A stretch of 62,979 bases of DNA from Pedobacter foliorum (GTDB lineage Bacteria > Bacteroidota > Bacteroidia > Sphingobacteriales > Sphingobacteriaceae). Positions 1 to 6,790 of the stretch are shown here, piece after piece. Where the stretch lies: contig NZ_JABSNU010000022.1 of NCBI RefSeq assembly GCF_013266735.1, positions 1 to 62,979 of the forward strand. Direction: 5' to 3'. The position numbers and the translations under genes are program-made. Each line of letters begins with the position of its first letter. The stretch's first letter is position 1. Under the pieces are notes generated by a model, which saw nothing but the letters and a program-made list of their open reading frames with translations, made no database searches and was not told where the DNA came from.

Positions 1-25
1 TAAAAACGGGTTTCTTGTTGGCCAT
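1..25 (-). CDS. Possible 5' end of a minus-strand gene cut by the window edge
   Basis: Reading the minus strand from position 25, an ATG opens a frame MANKKPVF that runs off the window without a stop. The 116 bases upstream of it are AT-rich and non-coding, as expected for a start region. Only eight codons are visible, so the product cannot be named and the call could be chance. Confidence 0.3.
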
Positions 26-146
26 ATCTACTACTGATTTACATCATAAATGTATGAAAATCAATAAGTTAAATCAAATTTAAAACGAAAAAAAACAACT
101 TAAATTGTTAATAATCAAGACTATAGGAATACAGGTAGACGCAAAA

Positions 147-186
147 GAGCCCGTATCACGATTTATGATACAGGCTCCTTTTTTTT
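147..186. terminator. Hairpin terminator, probably bidirectional
   Basis: The arms GAGCCCGTATCA (147-158) and TGATACAGGCTC (166-177) pair over 12 positions with one mismatch and a 7-nt loop. A run of T follows on the plus strand (179-186), and four A precede it (143-146), giving TTTT on the minus strand. It could end transcripts of the minus-strand lipoprotein gene at 442-924. Confidence 0.6.
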
Positions 187-191
187 CATCC

Positions 192-265
192 CATTGACAG
201 TCACTCGTCATGTTGATAATCACCCGCCATGTTGATAATCGCTCGCTATGTTGATAGTCGCTCGC
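192..265. repeat. 19-bp tandem repeat array (three clear units plus a degenerate one)
   Basis: Units at 209-227, 228-246 and 247-265 are each 19 bp and follow the pattern CATGTTGATAATCGCTCGC with one to three changes. A related 17-bp stretch at 192-208 looks like a decayed fourth unit. The array ends exactly where the REP-like element begins. No coding role is visible. Confidence 0.7.
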
Positions 266-345
266 TATCCTGAATTTATTTCAGGACCTCGCACTAGCAG
301 GGCTTTCTTTCTCTTGAGAGATCCTGAAATAAATTCAGGATGACG
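266..345. repeat. REP-like dispersed palindromic element, copy 1
   Basis: Two copies of the imperfect palindrome TCCTGAATTTATTTCAGGA, in opposite orientation, flank an internal stretch with GCACTAG and CTCTTGAGAG. The whole unit, about 80 bp, recurs inverted at 14084-14166 and in a diverged form at 62806-62868. A shorter relative lies at 44003-44031. This is direct sequence homology between intergenic sites, typical of REP/BIME or MITE-like elements. No transposase is present in the window. Confidence 0.8.
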
Positions 346-398
346 ATTGAGGGGAACCAAATCGTAGTTAAACCTTTTTGCCTCCCTCTTTTTGCGAT

Positions 399-445
399 AT
401 CCTATCCTATCCTATCCTATCCTATCCTATCCTATCCTATCCTAT
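399..445. repeat. CCTAT pentanucleotide microsatellite, about nine units
   Basis: The unit CCTAT is repeated nine times without interruption at 401-445. Its right end overlaps the TAG stop codon (442-444) of the minus-strand lipoprotein gene. Because the repeat lies at and beyond the stop, length changes would alter the 3' UTR and not the protein. Confidence 0.9.
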
Positions 446-924
446 TTACATTCCGTTGGTGCAAAAGTGAATCTGCCTCTTTCAAAATTGATCGGCTTTC
501 CTTTTACAAAATACGATTTCCCTAATGAAGTTTCAATCTGACCAACACCCAACACCAATTTGCCGTCTTTTTTCAATAACGCCAACGGATTTTTATAAAT
601 GGTTTTGTTTGTGCCAATCTTAAAGGTGTAATCAACAAACAATGTATCCCCACTAAATTTCCCGGCAATTAAGCCATCGTTGGTTCCTTTTTCCAGATAT
701 TTTATAACCAAACCACCTGTAACTTTTCCCTGAGCAGAAGTCACTACATTCAGATGTGCAGTATCTACCCCATCTATAGCAATAAAACATTCTTTACTAA
801 CCTGGGCATCTGCAGTATCCATTTTGGTACTATCTTTCAGTTCCGAAGTTTTATTTCCTCCCTGGGTACAGCTAAATGCCAAAGGCAAAGCTATAAGTGC
901 TAAATAAAGTGCTGATTTTCTCAT
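442..924 (-). CDS. Small secreted lipoprotein of unknown function
   Basis: A 160-aa protein with a lipoprotein signal: a hydrophobic stretch at residues 5-17 ends in a lipobox LAFSC, with the lipidated cysteine at 19. After a short polar linker (about 20-42) comes a domain of alternating strands, including 'ECFIAIDGVDTAHLNV' and a C-terminal 'RFTFAPTECK'. I do not recognise the family. It probably sits on the inner or outer membrane, facing the periplasm. It lies in the same direction as the lipoprotein gene at 979-1410, with a 54-bp gap, so the two may be co-transcribed. The stop codon is embedded in a CCTAT microsatellite. Confidence 0.8.
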   Translation of the reverse strand: MRKSALYLALIALPLAFSCTQGGNKTSELKDSTKMDTADAQVSKECFIAIDGVDTAHLNVVTSAQGKVTGGLVIKYLEKGTNDGLIAGKFSGDTLFVDYTFKIGTNKTIYKNPLALLKKDGKLVLGVGQIETSLGKSYFVKGKPINFERGRFTFAPTECK

Positions 925-978
925 GGCAATAATTTAAGTTGATGGATTTAATACTTAAAGATAAAAAAGTAAATTGAA

Positions 979-1410
979 TTATTTTACCCTCAAATAAAGC
1001 GTACTATATCCGTCGTAATAATTATCGCTAAGAAATAATGAGTCCTTTCTTAAAGACACTACATACTTTCTTATTTCTTTAGCAGGTGTATCAACTTCAT
1101 TAAATGATATTGCGGTTTCAATTTGTCCGGAATAAATGCTTTTTATTGTTGAGAACTCGTATTTACCTTCCTTAACAAGATTTCCATTTTCCAGCTGTTG
1201 ATAGGTATCTTTAGATTTAAATGCCAAAACAGACCTTTTCCCTTCTTCGGCCGGTTTAGTTTCTCCTGTAAAACCGCCCCTCGAAAACTTAAGCTCCCAA
1301 TTCCCAATCAGTTTTTGCTCAATATTTGGTTCAGATTTTTGTTTCTCGCAGGAATAGAAACCTACAGTTGTAAAAGCAAGAATCACCAAAAAATACACTT
1401 TCATATCCAT
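979..1410 (-). CDS. Lipocalin-like lipoprotein
   Basis: A 143-aa protein. The signal region ends in 'VGFYSC', giving a lipidated cysteine at about residue 21. The mature part begins 'LIGNWELKFSRGG' and continues with 'KYEFSTIKS' and 'ADVSLRKDSLFLSD'-like strand patterns that resemble the Bacteroidota lipocalin-like group, where a G-x-W motif opens the beta-barrel. That assignment is by eye and only moderate. Start choice: ATG at 1410 (MDMKVYF) or at 1404 (MKVYF); the second gives a more usual signal peptide. It lies downstream in orientation from the J-domain gene, from which it is separated by a terminator. Confidence 0.75.
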   Translation of the reverse strand: MDMKVYFLVILAFTTVGFYSCEKQKSEPNIEQKLIGNWELKFSRGGFTGETKPAEEGKRSVLAFKSKDTYQQLENGNLVKEGKYEFSTIKSIYSGQIETAISFNEVDTPAKEIRKYVVSLRKDSLFLSDNYYDGYSTLYLRVK

Positions 1411-1446
1411 GTTTTAAGTTTTGCAGCTAAAACGGATTAAAAGCAA

Positions 1447-1492
1447 AAATCGCTACACCTTTGGCATTTTTTAATGCTAAGGGCGTAGCGAT
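1447..1492 (-). terminator. Hairpin terminator after the J-domain gene
   Basis: The arms ATCGCTAC (1449-1456) and GTAGCGAT (1485-1492) pair perfectly, with a second inner stem (GGCATT/AATGC) between them. On the minus strand the hairpin is followed by TTTTTGCTTTT. This fits an intrinsic terminator for the gene ending at 1521. Confidence 0.75.
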
Positions 1493-1520
1493 CTATATAA
1501 TTCAGATATGAATTTTAAAC

Positions 1521-1967
1521 TTAAGCTGTTTCCAGTTTTACAATATTTCTGTAAGGGAAAGAGCCAAAAATATGTCTGCGTGCAAACCTACCCGGCGAAT
1601 CAGCATTTACTAATTTTACATAAACAGCTTTAGGAACACCGAAGTATTCGTAAGCACTGCCATCAAGAAAATGAACGGTTAACACTAAACCTGCCCAGCT
1701 ATAATCAGCAATACCACAAGTTGCAGTAGTTTGAGTATATTCATCAAGCGAAAGCGCAAGCGTTTCCGGAGCAATGCTAACCAGGAAATGGTAAGCTTCA
1801 ATAATTTCTTTGCTTTTGGTTTCTGCTTCTAATTTAGCTTCTTCGCTATCCTGAAACTTGTCAGGGTGCCAATCTTTCATTAAACCCCTATAAATGGTTT
1901 TTAATTCTTTTAATTCGGCATCCTTCTGTACACCCAATAACTTCCTGTAATCAACTATCTTCTTCAT
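1521..1967 (-). CDS. J-domain protein with C-terminal KTSC domain
   Basis: A 148-aa protein. Residues about 5-65 form a DnaJ domain: 'DYRKLLGV' opens helix I, and the diagnostic HPD motif is present in 'DWHPDKF', so it should stimulate an Hsp70 ATPase. Residues about 85-145 match the KTSC pattern: 'YSWAGLVLTVHF', then 'YEYFGVPKAVY' and 'FPYRNI'. KTSC is a small domain also found at the C-terminus of some lysyl-tRNA synthetases. There is no signal peptide, so the protein is cytoplasmic. It lacks the G/F and zinc-finger regions of true DnaJ and is a single-purpose co-chaperone or adaptor; its client is unknown. Confidence 0.85.
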   Translation of the reverse strand: MKKIVDYRKLLGVQKDAELKELKTIYRGLMKDWHPDKFQDSEEAKLEAETKSKEIIEAYHFLVSIAPETLALSLDEYTQTTATCGIADYSWAGLVLTVHFLDGSAYEYFGVPKAVYVKLVNADSPGRFARRHIFGSFPYRNIVKLETA

Positions 1968-2084
1968 AAAATTTGCGCGAAGGTACGGAGATTTTTCGAC
2001 TAATCACATTAAGTTCCAATTAATTAAGAAAAATATTCTTTAAGACATGTTCAATTCAAGCTGAATTTCCAGTTTATGTTTTGG

Positions 2085-2166
2085 GGGCGTTGTTAGGGCC
2101 TTACTAGGGCGTTGCTAGGGCCTTGATAGGGCCTAAGCCCTGTTAAAGCCCTGGCAAAACCTTAGT
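2085..2166. repeat. GC-rich short tandem and inverted repeats upstream of the two-component system
   Basis: Two near-identical 22-bp units, 2085-2106 and 2107-2128, each read GGGCGTTGYTAGGGCCTTRH. They are followed by GGGCCTAAGCCC and AAAGCCCTGG, which can pair with the AGGGC motifs of the units. The patch stands out from the surrounding AT-rich DNA. As RNA it could form several alternative hairpins. It lies between the divergent J-domain and regulator genes. Confidence 0.65.
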
Positions 2167-2218
2167 AACAGCCTCAGTATTACTTAATAATTAAAATTCA
2201 CTCCTAATAAAACTCTAA

Positions 2219-2260
2219 TACATTTGCATTATTATAAATTAACAAATACTATATATTTGC
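2219..2260 (+). promoter_or_regulatory. Candidate promoter(s) of the two-component operon
   Basis: Two perfect matches to the Bacteroidota -7 box TAnnTTTG are present: TACATTTGC at 2219-2227 and TATATTTGC at 2252-2260. The second lies only 5 bp before the chosen ATG at 2266 and would give a leaderless or nearly leaderless mRNA; the first would give a short leader. No convincing -33 TTG box was found at the right spacing for either. Confidence 0.45.
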
Positions 2261-2265
2261 GAGAT

Positions 2266-2946
2266 ATGTTCAAAATTGGATTAGCAGAAGATGATGTAAA
2301 AATAGCCGCCTTGATAAAAAGCGGGCTAGAAGAACATCAATACCATGTTACCCCTATTCATGATGGCAGTTTGGCTCTTGCAGAATTTAAAGATCATGAG
2401 TATGATCTGGTAATACTTGATATTATGATGCCCGGCTTAAACGGAATAGAAGTTTGTCGCGAATTGAGGACAAAGAACAAAAACCTCCCTATCCTTATAC
2501 TCACAGCTCTTGGCTCTATTGAAGACAAAGTAATTGGCTTAAGCTCCGGTGCCGATGATTATCTGCTTAAACCATTTCACTTCAGAGAACTACTGGCTCG
2601 TTTGGAAGCGCTCTTAAGGAGAAGCGATAAAAAACCGGACGGTCAAAACACCCTCAATTTTGCTGATATTACTATGGATACGTATAGTAAATCTGTTAAA
2701 AGGGCCGGAATACCAATTGAACTTACGGCTAAAGAATACATCCTTTTAGAACTGTTTTTAAAAAACCCCAACAGATTACTATCCCGACAGTACATTGCAG
2801 AAAACGCATGGGACATTAGTTTTGATACAGGAACCAATGTAATTGATGTTTATATCAACTTCCTTAGAAAGAAGATTGAAAAGGGATTTGATAAGCGACT
2901 GATACACACAAAAATTGGGATGGGCTATATCCTAAAGGAGGCATGA
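2266..2946 (+). CDS. OmpR/PhoB-family response regulator
   Basis: A 226-aa two-domain regulator. The receiver domain (1-about 118) has the acidic pair D9/D10, the phospho-acceptor D52 in 'LVILDIMMPG' and the conserved 'LLKPF' lysine. A winged-helix DNA-binding domain follows, ending 'YINFLRKKIEKG...IHTKIGMGYIL'. An upstream in-frame ATG at 2224 would add 14 residues; I reject it because the family begins at the 'MFKIGLAEDD' strand and a promoter box overlaps the extension. The gene overlaps the kinase gene by the ATGA junction at 2943-2946, so the two are translationally coupled. The adjacent efflux operon is the likely target. Confidence 0.93.
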   Translation: MFKIGLAEDDVKIAALIKSGLEEHQYHVTPIHDGSLALAEFKDHEYDLVILDIMMPGLNGIEVCRELRTKNKNLPILILTALGSIEDKVIGLSSGADDYLLKPFHFRELLARLEALLRRSDKKPDGQNTLNFADITMDTYSKSVKRAGIPIELTAKEYILLELFLKNPNRLLSRQYIAENAWDISFDTGTNVIDVYINFLRKKIEKGFDKRLIHTKIGMGYILKEA

Positions 2947-4304
2947 AAATAAAAGATCGGCTGGCATTATACTTTACGCTAATCAGCACATTGGTGTTAC
3001 TTTGCGTGCTTTCTGCCGTATATTTTACTTTCATAAAATTTATGCAGGCCGAGTTTTTTGCCCGACTTACAGATCGGACTATGGTTACGGCAAAACTTTA
3101 TCTGGAAGCCGATGAAATATCGACAGACTCTCTAACCCGTGTACGTGAGCAGTACCTCGAAAAGCTAAACGGAGAGGTAATCCGTATATACAATAGCAAA
3201 AATGACGCAACGTTTATTGGCGATGATCAGCAATACTGGAATCATGAAACTATCGAAAAGGTTAGGCGATATAAAAAAATCAGGTTTAAAGATGGAAACC
3301 GACAAGTAGTTGGTATTTACTATAAAGACAATCAAGGTGATTTTGTAATACTTGCCTCTGCGATCGATCAAAGCACCATTTCAAGAGTAGATAAACTTCT
3401 GAAAATAATGGGAGCCATTTTCCTTGTCATCTTTGTAGGGCTTTTGCTTTCTGCACGATGGATTGCAAAAAAAATACTCCTCCCTCTAAATCTTTTCATA
3501 GATCAGGTTAAGCTCATTAAATCTAACAACCTGCATTTTAGGGTACAGGAAGGTGCTAATAAAGACGAAATATACCTACTGGCACAGAACTTTAACAACC
3601 TGATGGAGCATTTGGAGCAATCCTTTATTTTGCAAAAAACTTTTGTAGCTAATGCGTCGCATGAACTCAGAACGCCTATCACAAGAATGATTATTGGAAC
3701 TGAAATCGCGCTTTCTCAAGACCGTAGTAAGGAAGAATACCAAAAAGCCCTAACATCAGTACTTGAGGACGCTGAAAAGCTGGAAGACATTATTAGCAGT
3801 TTACTTAAGCTTGCTCAGGCTGATTTGGAATACGGCTCTACTCATCTAGAAAAAGTGCGTATTGATGAAATGCTATGGAGGCTTCAACAAGAATGGAATC
3901 AAAAATCGGATGCCTATAAATTGGTAGTTGAAATGAAAGATCTTCCAATGGATGAAGATCAGCTAACCATTTCCTGCAACCCTACCCTATTGCAAATTGC
4001 CATTGACAACCTCATTTCCAACGCTTTTAAGTTTTCGGATTCGCAACCTGTAAAATGCACGCTTGATGTTAAAGAAGATGGCATCCATATTTTTATTGCT
4101 GACACAGGTGTAGGAATAGACGCTGCAGAGCTAAATAATATCTTTAATCCGTTCTACAGTTCCTCTACCAAACCCGAACATACCGGCAATGGAATGGGCT
4201 TATATATGGCTCATAAAATCATTACACTTTACCGCGGAACAATCACAGTATCGTCACAAAAGGACGAAGGCACTACCTTCCACGTGGTGTTCCCTCCATT
4301 TTAA
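2943..4304 (+). CDS. Sensor histidine kinase, metal-efflux associated
   Basis: A 453-aa membrane kinase. TM1 spans about 8-31, a periplasmic sensor region about 32-150, and TM2 about 153-172, followed by a HAMP linker. The HisKA box 'ASHELRTPI' places the phosphorylated histidine at H240. The ATPase domain has an N box ('IDNLISNAFKFS'), a G1 box ('DTGVGI') and a G2 box ('GNGMGLYMAHKI'). It is coupled by a 4-bp overlap to the response regulator. By position upstream of a CzcCBA-type pump it probably senses periplasmic divalent metal, as CzcS/CusS kinases do; the sensor domain does not itself show an obvious metal motif. Confidence 0.93.
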   Translation: MKIKDRLALYFTLISTLVLLCVLSAVYFTFIKFMQAEFFARLTDRTMVTAKLYLEADEISTDSLTRVREQYLEKLNGEVIRIYNSKNDATFIGDDQQYWNHETIEKVRRYKKIRFKDGNRQVVGIYYKDNQGDFVILASAIDQSTISRVDKLLKIMGAIFLVIFVGLLLSARWIAKKILLPLNLFIDQVKLIKSNNLHFRVQEGANKDEIYLLAQNFNNLMEHLEQSFILQKTFVANASHELRTPITRMIIGTEIALSQDRSKEEYQKALTSVLEDAEKLEDIISSLLKLAQADLEYGSTHLEKVRIDEMLWRLQQEWNQKSDAYKLVVEMKDLPMDEDQLTISCNPTLLQIAIDNLISNAFKFSDSQPVKCTLDVKEDGIHIFIADTGVGIDAAELNNIFNPFYSSSTKPEHTGNGMGLYMAHKIITLYRGTITVSSQKDEGTTFHVVFPPF

Positions 4305-4310
4305 CCCGAT

Positions 4311-4356
4311 TTTAATTTCTCTTTAATTTCAGTTTAATTCATCTAAAGTAGGTTTG
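4311..4356 (+). promoter_or_regulatory. Efflux-operon promoter with three 11-bp-phased TTTAATT boxes
   Basis: TTTAATT occurs at 4311-4317, 4322-4328 and 4333-4339, starts exactly 11 bp apart. Direct repeats at about 11-bp phase are the classical operator layout for dimers of OmpR/PhoB-family regulators. A perfect Bacteroidota -7 box, TAGGTTTG, follows at 4349-4356, 17 bp before the ATG at 4373. No TTG -33 box is visible, which fits activator dependence. The regulator encoded at 2266-2946 is the natural candidate. Confidence 0.65.
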
Positions 4357-4372
4357 ACCAAACATTATACAA

Positions 4373-5662
4373 ATGGTCATGATACCTTTTAGATTCAATA
4401 CCTTTTTAAGCTGTTTACTGCTCTTATTTTCTGCGACCGCAGCTTCTGCACAAGCAACAGATTCGATTAAGTTAAGCTTACAGGATGCCGAAAGTCTTTT
4501 CGTAAAGAACAACTACCAGCTAATAGCCAAGCAATACCAAACGGATCAGGCAAGAGCCGATGTGATAACTGCTCGCTTATTTGACAATCCTGAAATCAGT
4601 TACGAGAATATCCTATACAACAAAGACACGAAGAAATTCCTCCAAACGAATAGTACTACGGGGCAATATCAGGGTGCTCTATCTCAAATGATTAAGCTTG
4701 CCGGTAAGCGTAATAAAAATATTAAGCTGGCTACAACTGGAGTTAAACTGGCCGAATATGAATATTTCGATTTGATGCGCACCTTGCGTTATACGCTCAG
4801 TTCTACTTTTTACAAGACTTATTATGATCAGCAATCTGCCAAAGTGTATCTGGAGCAGATTAATTCCTTAAAACTTTTATTGAGCGCTAATGAGCAACAA
4901 TTAAAGATGGGAAATGTTGCCATGAAGGATATCATAAGGATTAAATCTCTTTTATACAGTCTGCAAGGCGAATACAACAGTCTGCTTAATGATATTGAAG
5001 ACCTGCAAACTCAGATTAAACTAATGACAAACATCAAGCCTGATGCAAATCTTGCTTTAGTTGTTTCTGCAGATGAGGAAAACAATTATCAGCCGGATAA
5101 AAAAGCATATAGCAACCTACTTGATACAGCAATAACCTATCGTGCAGATCTTCAGCTGGCTAAAACAGGAATCGCATATGCGGAAAACAACTTAAGATTA
5201 CAAAAGGCCAATGCTGTACCTGATGTAGAGCTGTCTCTTACTTATGACCGCAGAGGTGGTTATCCAGACAAGTATACAGGTATCGGAATAAAACTTCCAA
5301 TCCCTTTATTTAACAGAAATCAGGGAGAAATAAAGAAGGCGAAAATTGCAATTGACGAAGGGCGTTCTAATCTAAATCAGCAAGAAGCAATTCTGGAAAA
5401 TGAAGTGTATAACAGTTATGCTTCGGCACTAAGGACAGAAAAACTATACCGTGGTTTTGATAGCAATTTCAATTCTGATTTTGACAAACTGATTGTAGAA
5501 GTGATTAAAAACTTTAAAAACAGAAACATCAGCTTACTAGAGTTTATGGATTTCTATGATTCTTACAAAGCGAATACGCTGCAAATGAACACGCTAAAAT
5601 ACGAGCGGATGAACGCCAAGGAAGAAATCAATTTTGTTACCGGATCAACCATTTTTAAATAA
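4373..5662 (+). CDS. TolC-family outer-membrane efflux channel (CzcC type)
   Basis: A 429-aa secreted protein with a signal peptide ending about 'TAASAQ' (residue 27). Two OEP repeats follow, with the usual long helices and the central motif 'IGIKLPIPLFNRNQGEIKKAK' region (quoted in part: LPIPLFNRNQGEIKKA). It would form the outer-membrane exit duct for the RND pump encoded downstream. Start: ATG 4373 or the in-frame ATG 4379 (MIPFRF); both keep the signal peptide. The next gene begins 8 bp after its stop, so the three efflux genes form one operon. Confidence 0.9.
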   Translation: MVMIPFRFNTFLSCLLLLFSATAASAQATDSIKLSLQDAESLFVKNNYQLIAKQYQTDQARADVITARLFDNPEISYENILYNKDTKKFLQTNSTTGQYQGALSQMIKLAGKRNKNIKLATTGVKLAEYEYFDLMRTLRYTLSSTFYKTYYDQQSAKVYLEQINSLKLLLSANEQQLKMGNVAMKDIIRIKSLLYSLQGEYNSLLNDIEDLQTQIKLMTNIKPDANLALVVSADEENNYQPDKKAYSNLLDTAITYRADLQLAKTGIAYAENNLRLQKANAVPDVELSLTYDRRGGYPDKYTGIGIKLPIPLFNRNQGEIKKAKIAIDEGRSNLNQQEAILENEVYNSYASALRTEKLYRGFDSNFNSDFDKLIVEVIKNFKNRNISLLEFMDFYDSYKANTLQMNTLKYERMNAKEEINFVTGSTIFK

Positions 5663-5669
5663 CGCACAC

Positions 5670-6773
5670 ATGCAAAAAATCATTAAAACAATCGGCGCGA
5701 TCACTGTTTTCTCTGCCGCTGTTATACTTTTACCAAGCTGCTCGGAGCAGTCAAAAGAGGTTCCTAAGGAGGATAATTTTGTAGTTACAGACTCTTTATT
5801 GAAAAGACTGGAAATAGATACGGTACAGGGTGCTAATAACCAGGCCGACCTTAATTTCTCGGCAAAGATTACGGCCAACGAAGAACGGATGTCTAAAGTT
5901 TACCCTATGGTAAGTGGTTTGGTTCAAAATGTTCCGGCCAAACTTGGTGATCGTGTAAGTAAAGGACAACTACTAGCCACCATGACCAGTGCTGAAATGG
6001 CAGGCTTTGATAAGGAAGCCATCAGCTCTTCGGCAGAGTTAAGGAATGCCCAACGCAGCGTAAAACTTACTGAGGATATGTTTAAAAGCGGATTGGCTTC
6101 GGAAAGAGATCTTGATCAGGCAAAAAATGATTTGCTGGTTAAACAGGCCGAAGACAAAAGAAGCAAATCTATTTTATCATTAAATGGAGGCAATAAAAAT
6201 GGTACTTATGCATTAAAGGCACCAATATCTGGTTTCATTATCGATAAAAACGTAACCAGCAATATGCAGGTTAGACCAGACAATAATGCAAACTTATTTA
6301 CCATAGCCGACCTTTCTGACGTATGGGCTTTGGTTAATATTTACGAATCAGACATCTCCAAAATTAAAGAGGGCGATGAGGTTAACATTTCAATCCTATC
6401 TTATCCAGACAAGGCATTTAAAGGTAAAATAAGTAAGATATACAACATATTAGACAATGACAGTAAGGTAATGAATGCACGCGTAGTGATTGATAACCCC
6501 GGTTATTTATTGAAACCGGGAATGATGGCAACTGTACAAATTGCCACCCGAAATGGTGCAACTTTGCCGGTGGTAAGTACAGATTGTCTCATTTTTGACA
6601 ACAATAAATACTACGTACTGGTACTTGATCCTGTAAAAAAAGTACGCATTCAGGAAATAGAAATAGGTAGAAAGTTTGAAGACAAGGCTTACATCAGCAA
6701 GGGCCTTAATGCCGGCGACCGGGTTGTTGCCTCTAAACAACTATTTCTGTACGACAGTTTGAAACCTCAATAA
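5670..6773 (+). CDS. RND efflux periplasmic adaptor, lipoprotein (CzcB type)
   Basis: A 367-aa membrane-fusion protein. The signal sequence ends in the lipobox 'LLPSC', so it is anchored by a lipid. The order is lipoyl-like half motifs ('SGLVQNVPAKLGDRVSKGQL' and 'LKAPISGFIIDKNV'), a short helical hairpin between them, and a beta-barrel domain ('DVWALVNIYESDISKI'). It bridges the inner-membrane pump and the outer-membrane channel. An ATG at 5634 lies inside the upstream gene and would add 12 residues before the signal peptide; 5670 is preferred because it puts the signal at the N-terminus. Confidence 0.9.
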   Translation: MQKIIKTIGAITVFSAAVILLPSCSEQSKEVPKEDNFVVTDSLLKRLEIDTVQGANNQADLNFSAKITANEERMSKVYPMVSGLVQNVPAKLGDRVSKGQLLATMTSAEMAGFDKEAISSSAELRNAQRSVKLTEDMFKSGLASERDLDQAKNDLLVKQAEDKRSKSILSLNGGNKNGTYALKAPISGFIIDKNVTSNMQVRPDNNANLFTIADLSDVWALVNIYESDISKIKEGDEVNISILSYPDKAFKGKISKIYNILDNDSKVMNARVVIDNPGYLLKPGMMATVQIATRNGATLPVVSTDCLIFDNNKYYVLVLDPVKKVRIQEIEIGRKFEDKAYISKGLNAGDRVVASKQLFLYDSLKPQ

Positions 6774-6790
6774 CCACTTAACTTACAGTA

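Noticed and set aside
192..265. Possible CRISPR array
   Set aside because: The units are directly adjacent with no spacers, and no cas genes are present.
340..525. Plus-strand ORF with repeated Tyr-Pro-Ile-Leu-Ser
   Set aside because: It is simply the translation of the CCTAT microsatellite and runs antisense into the lipoprotein gene; no independent coding evidence.
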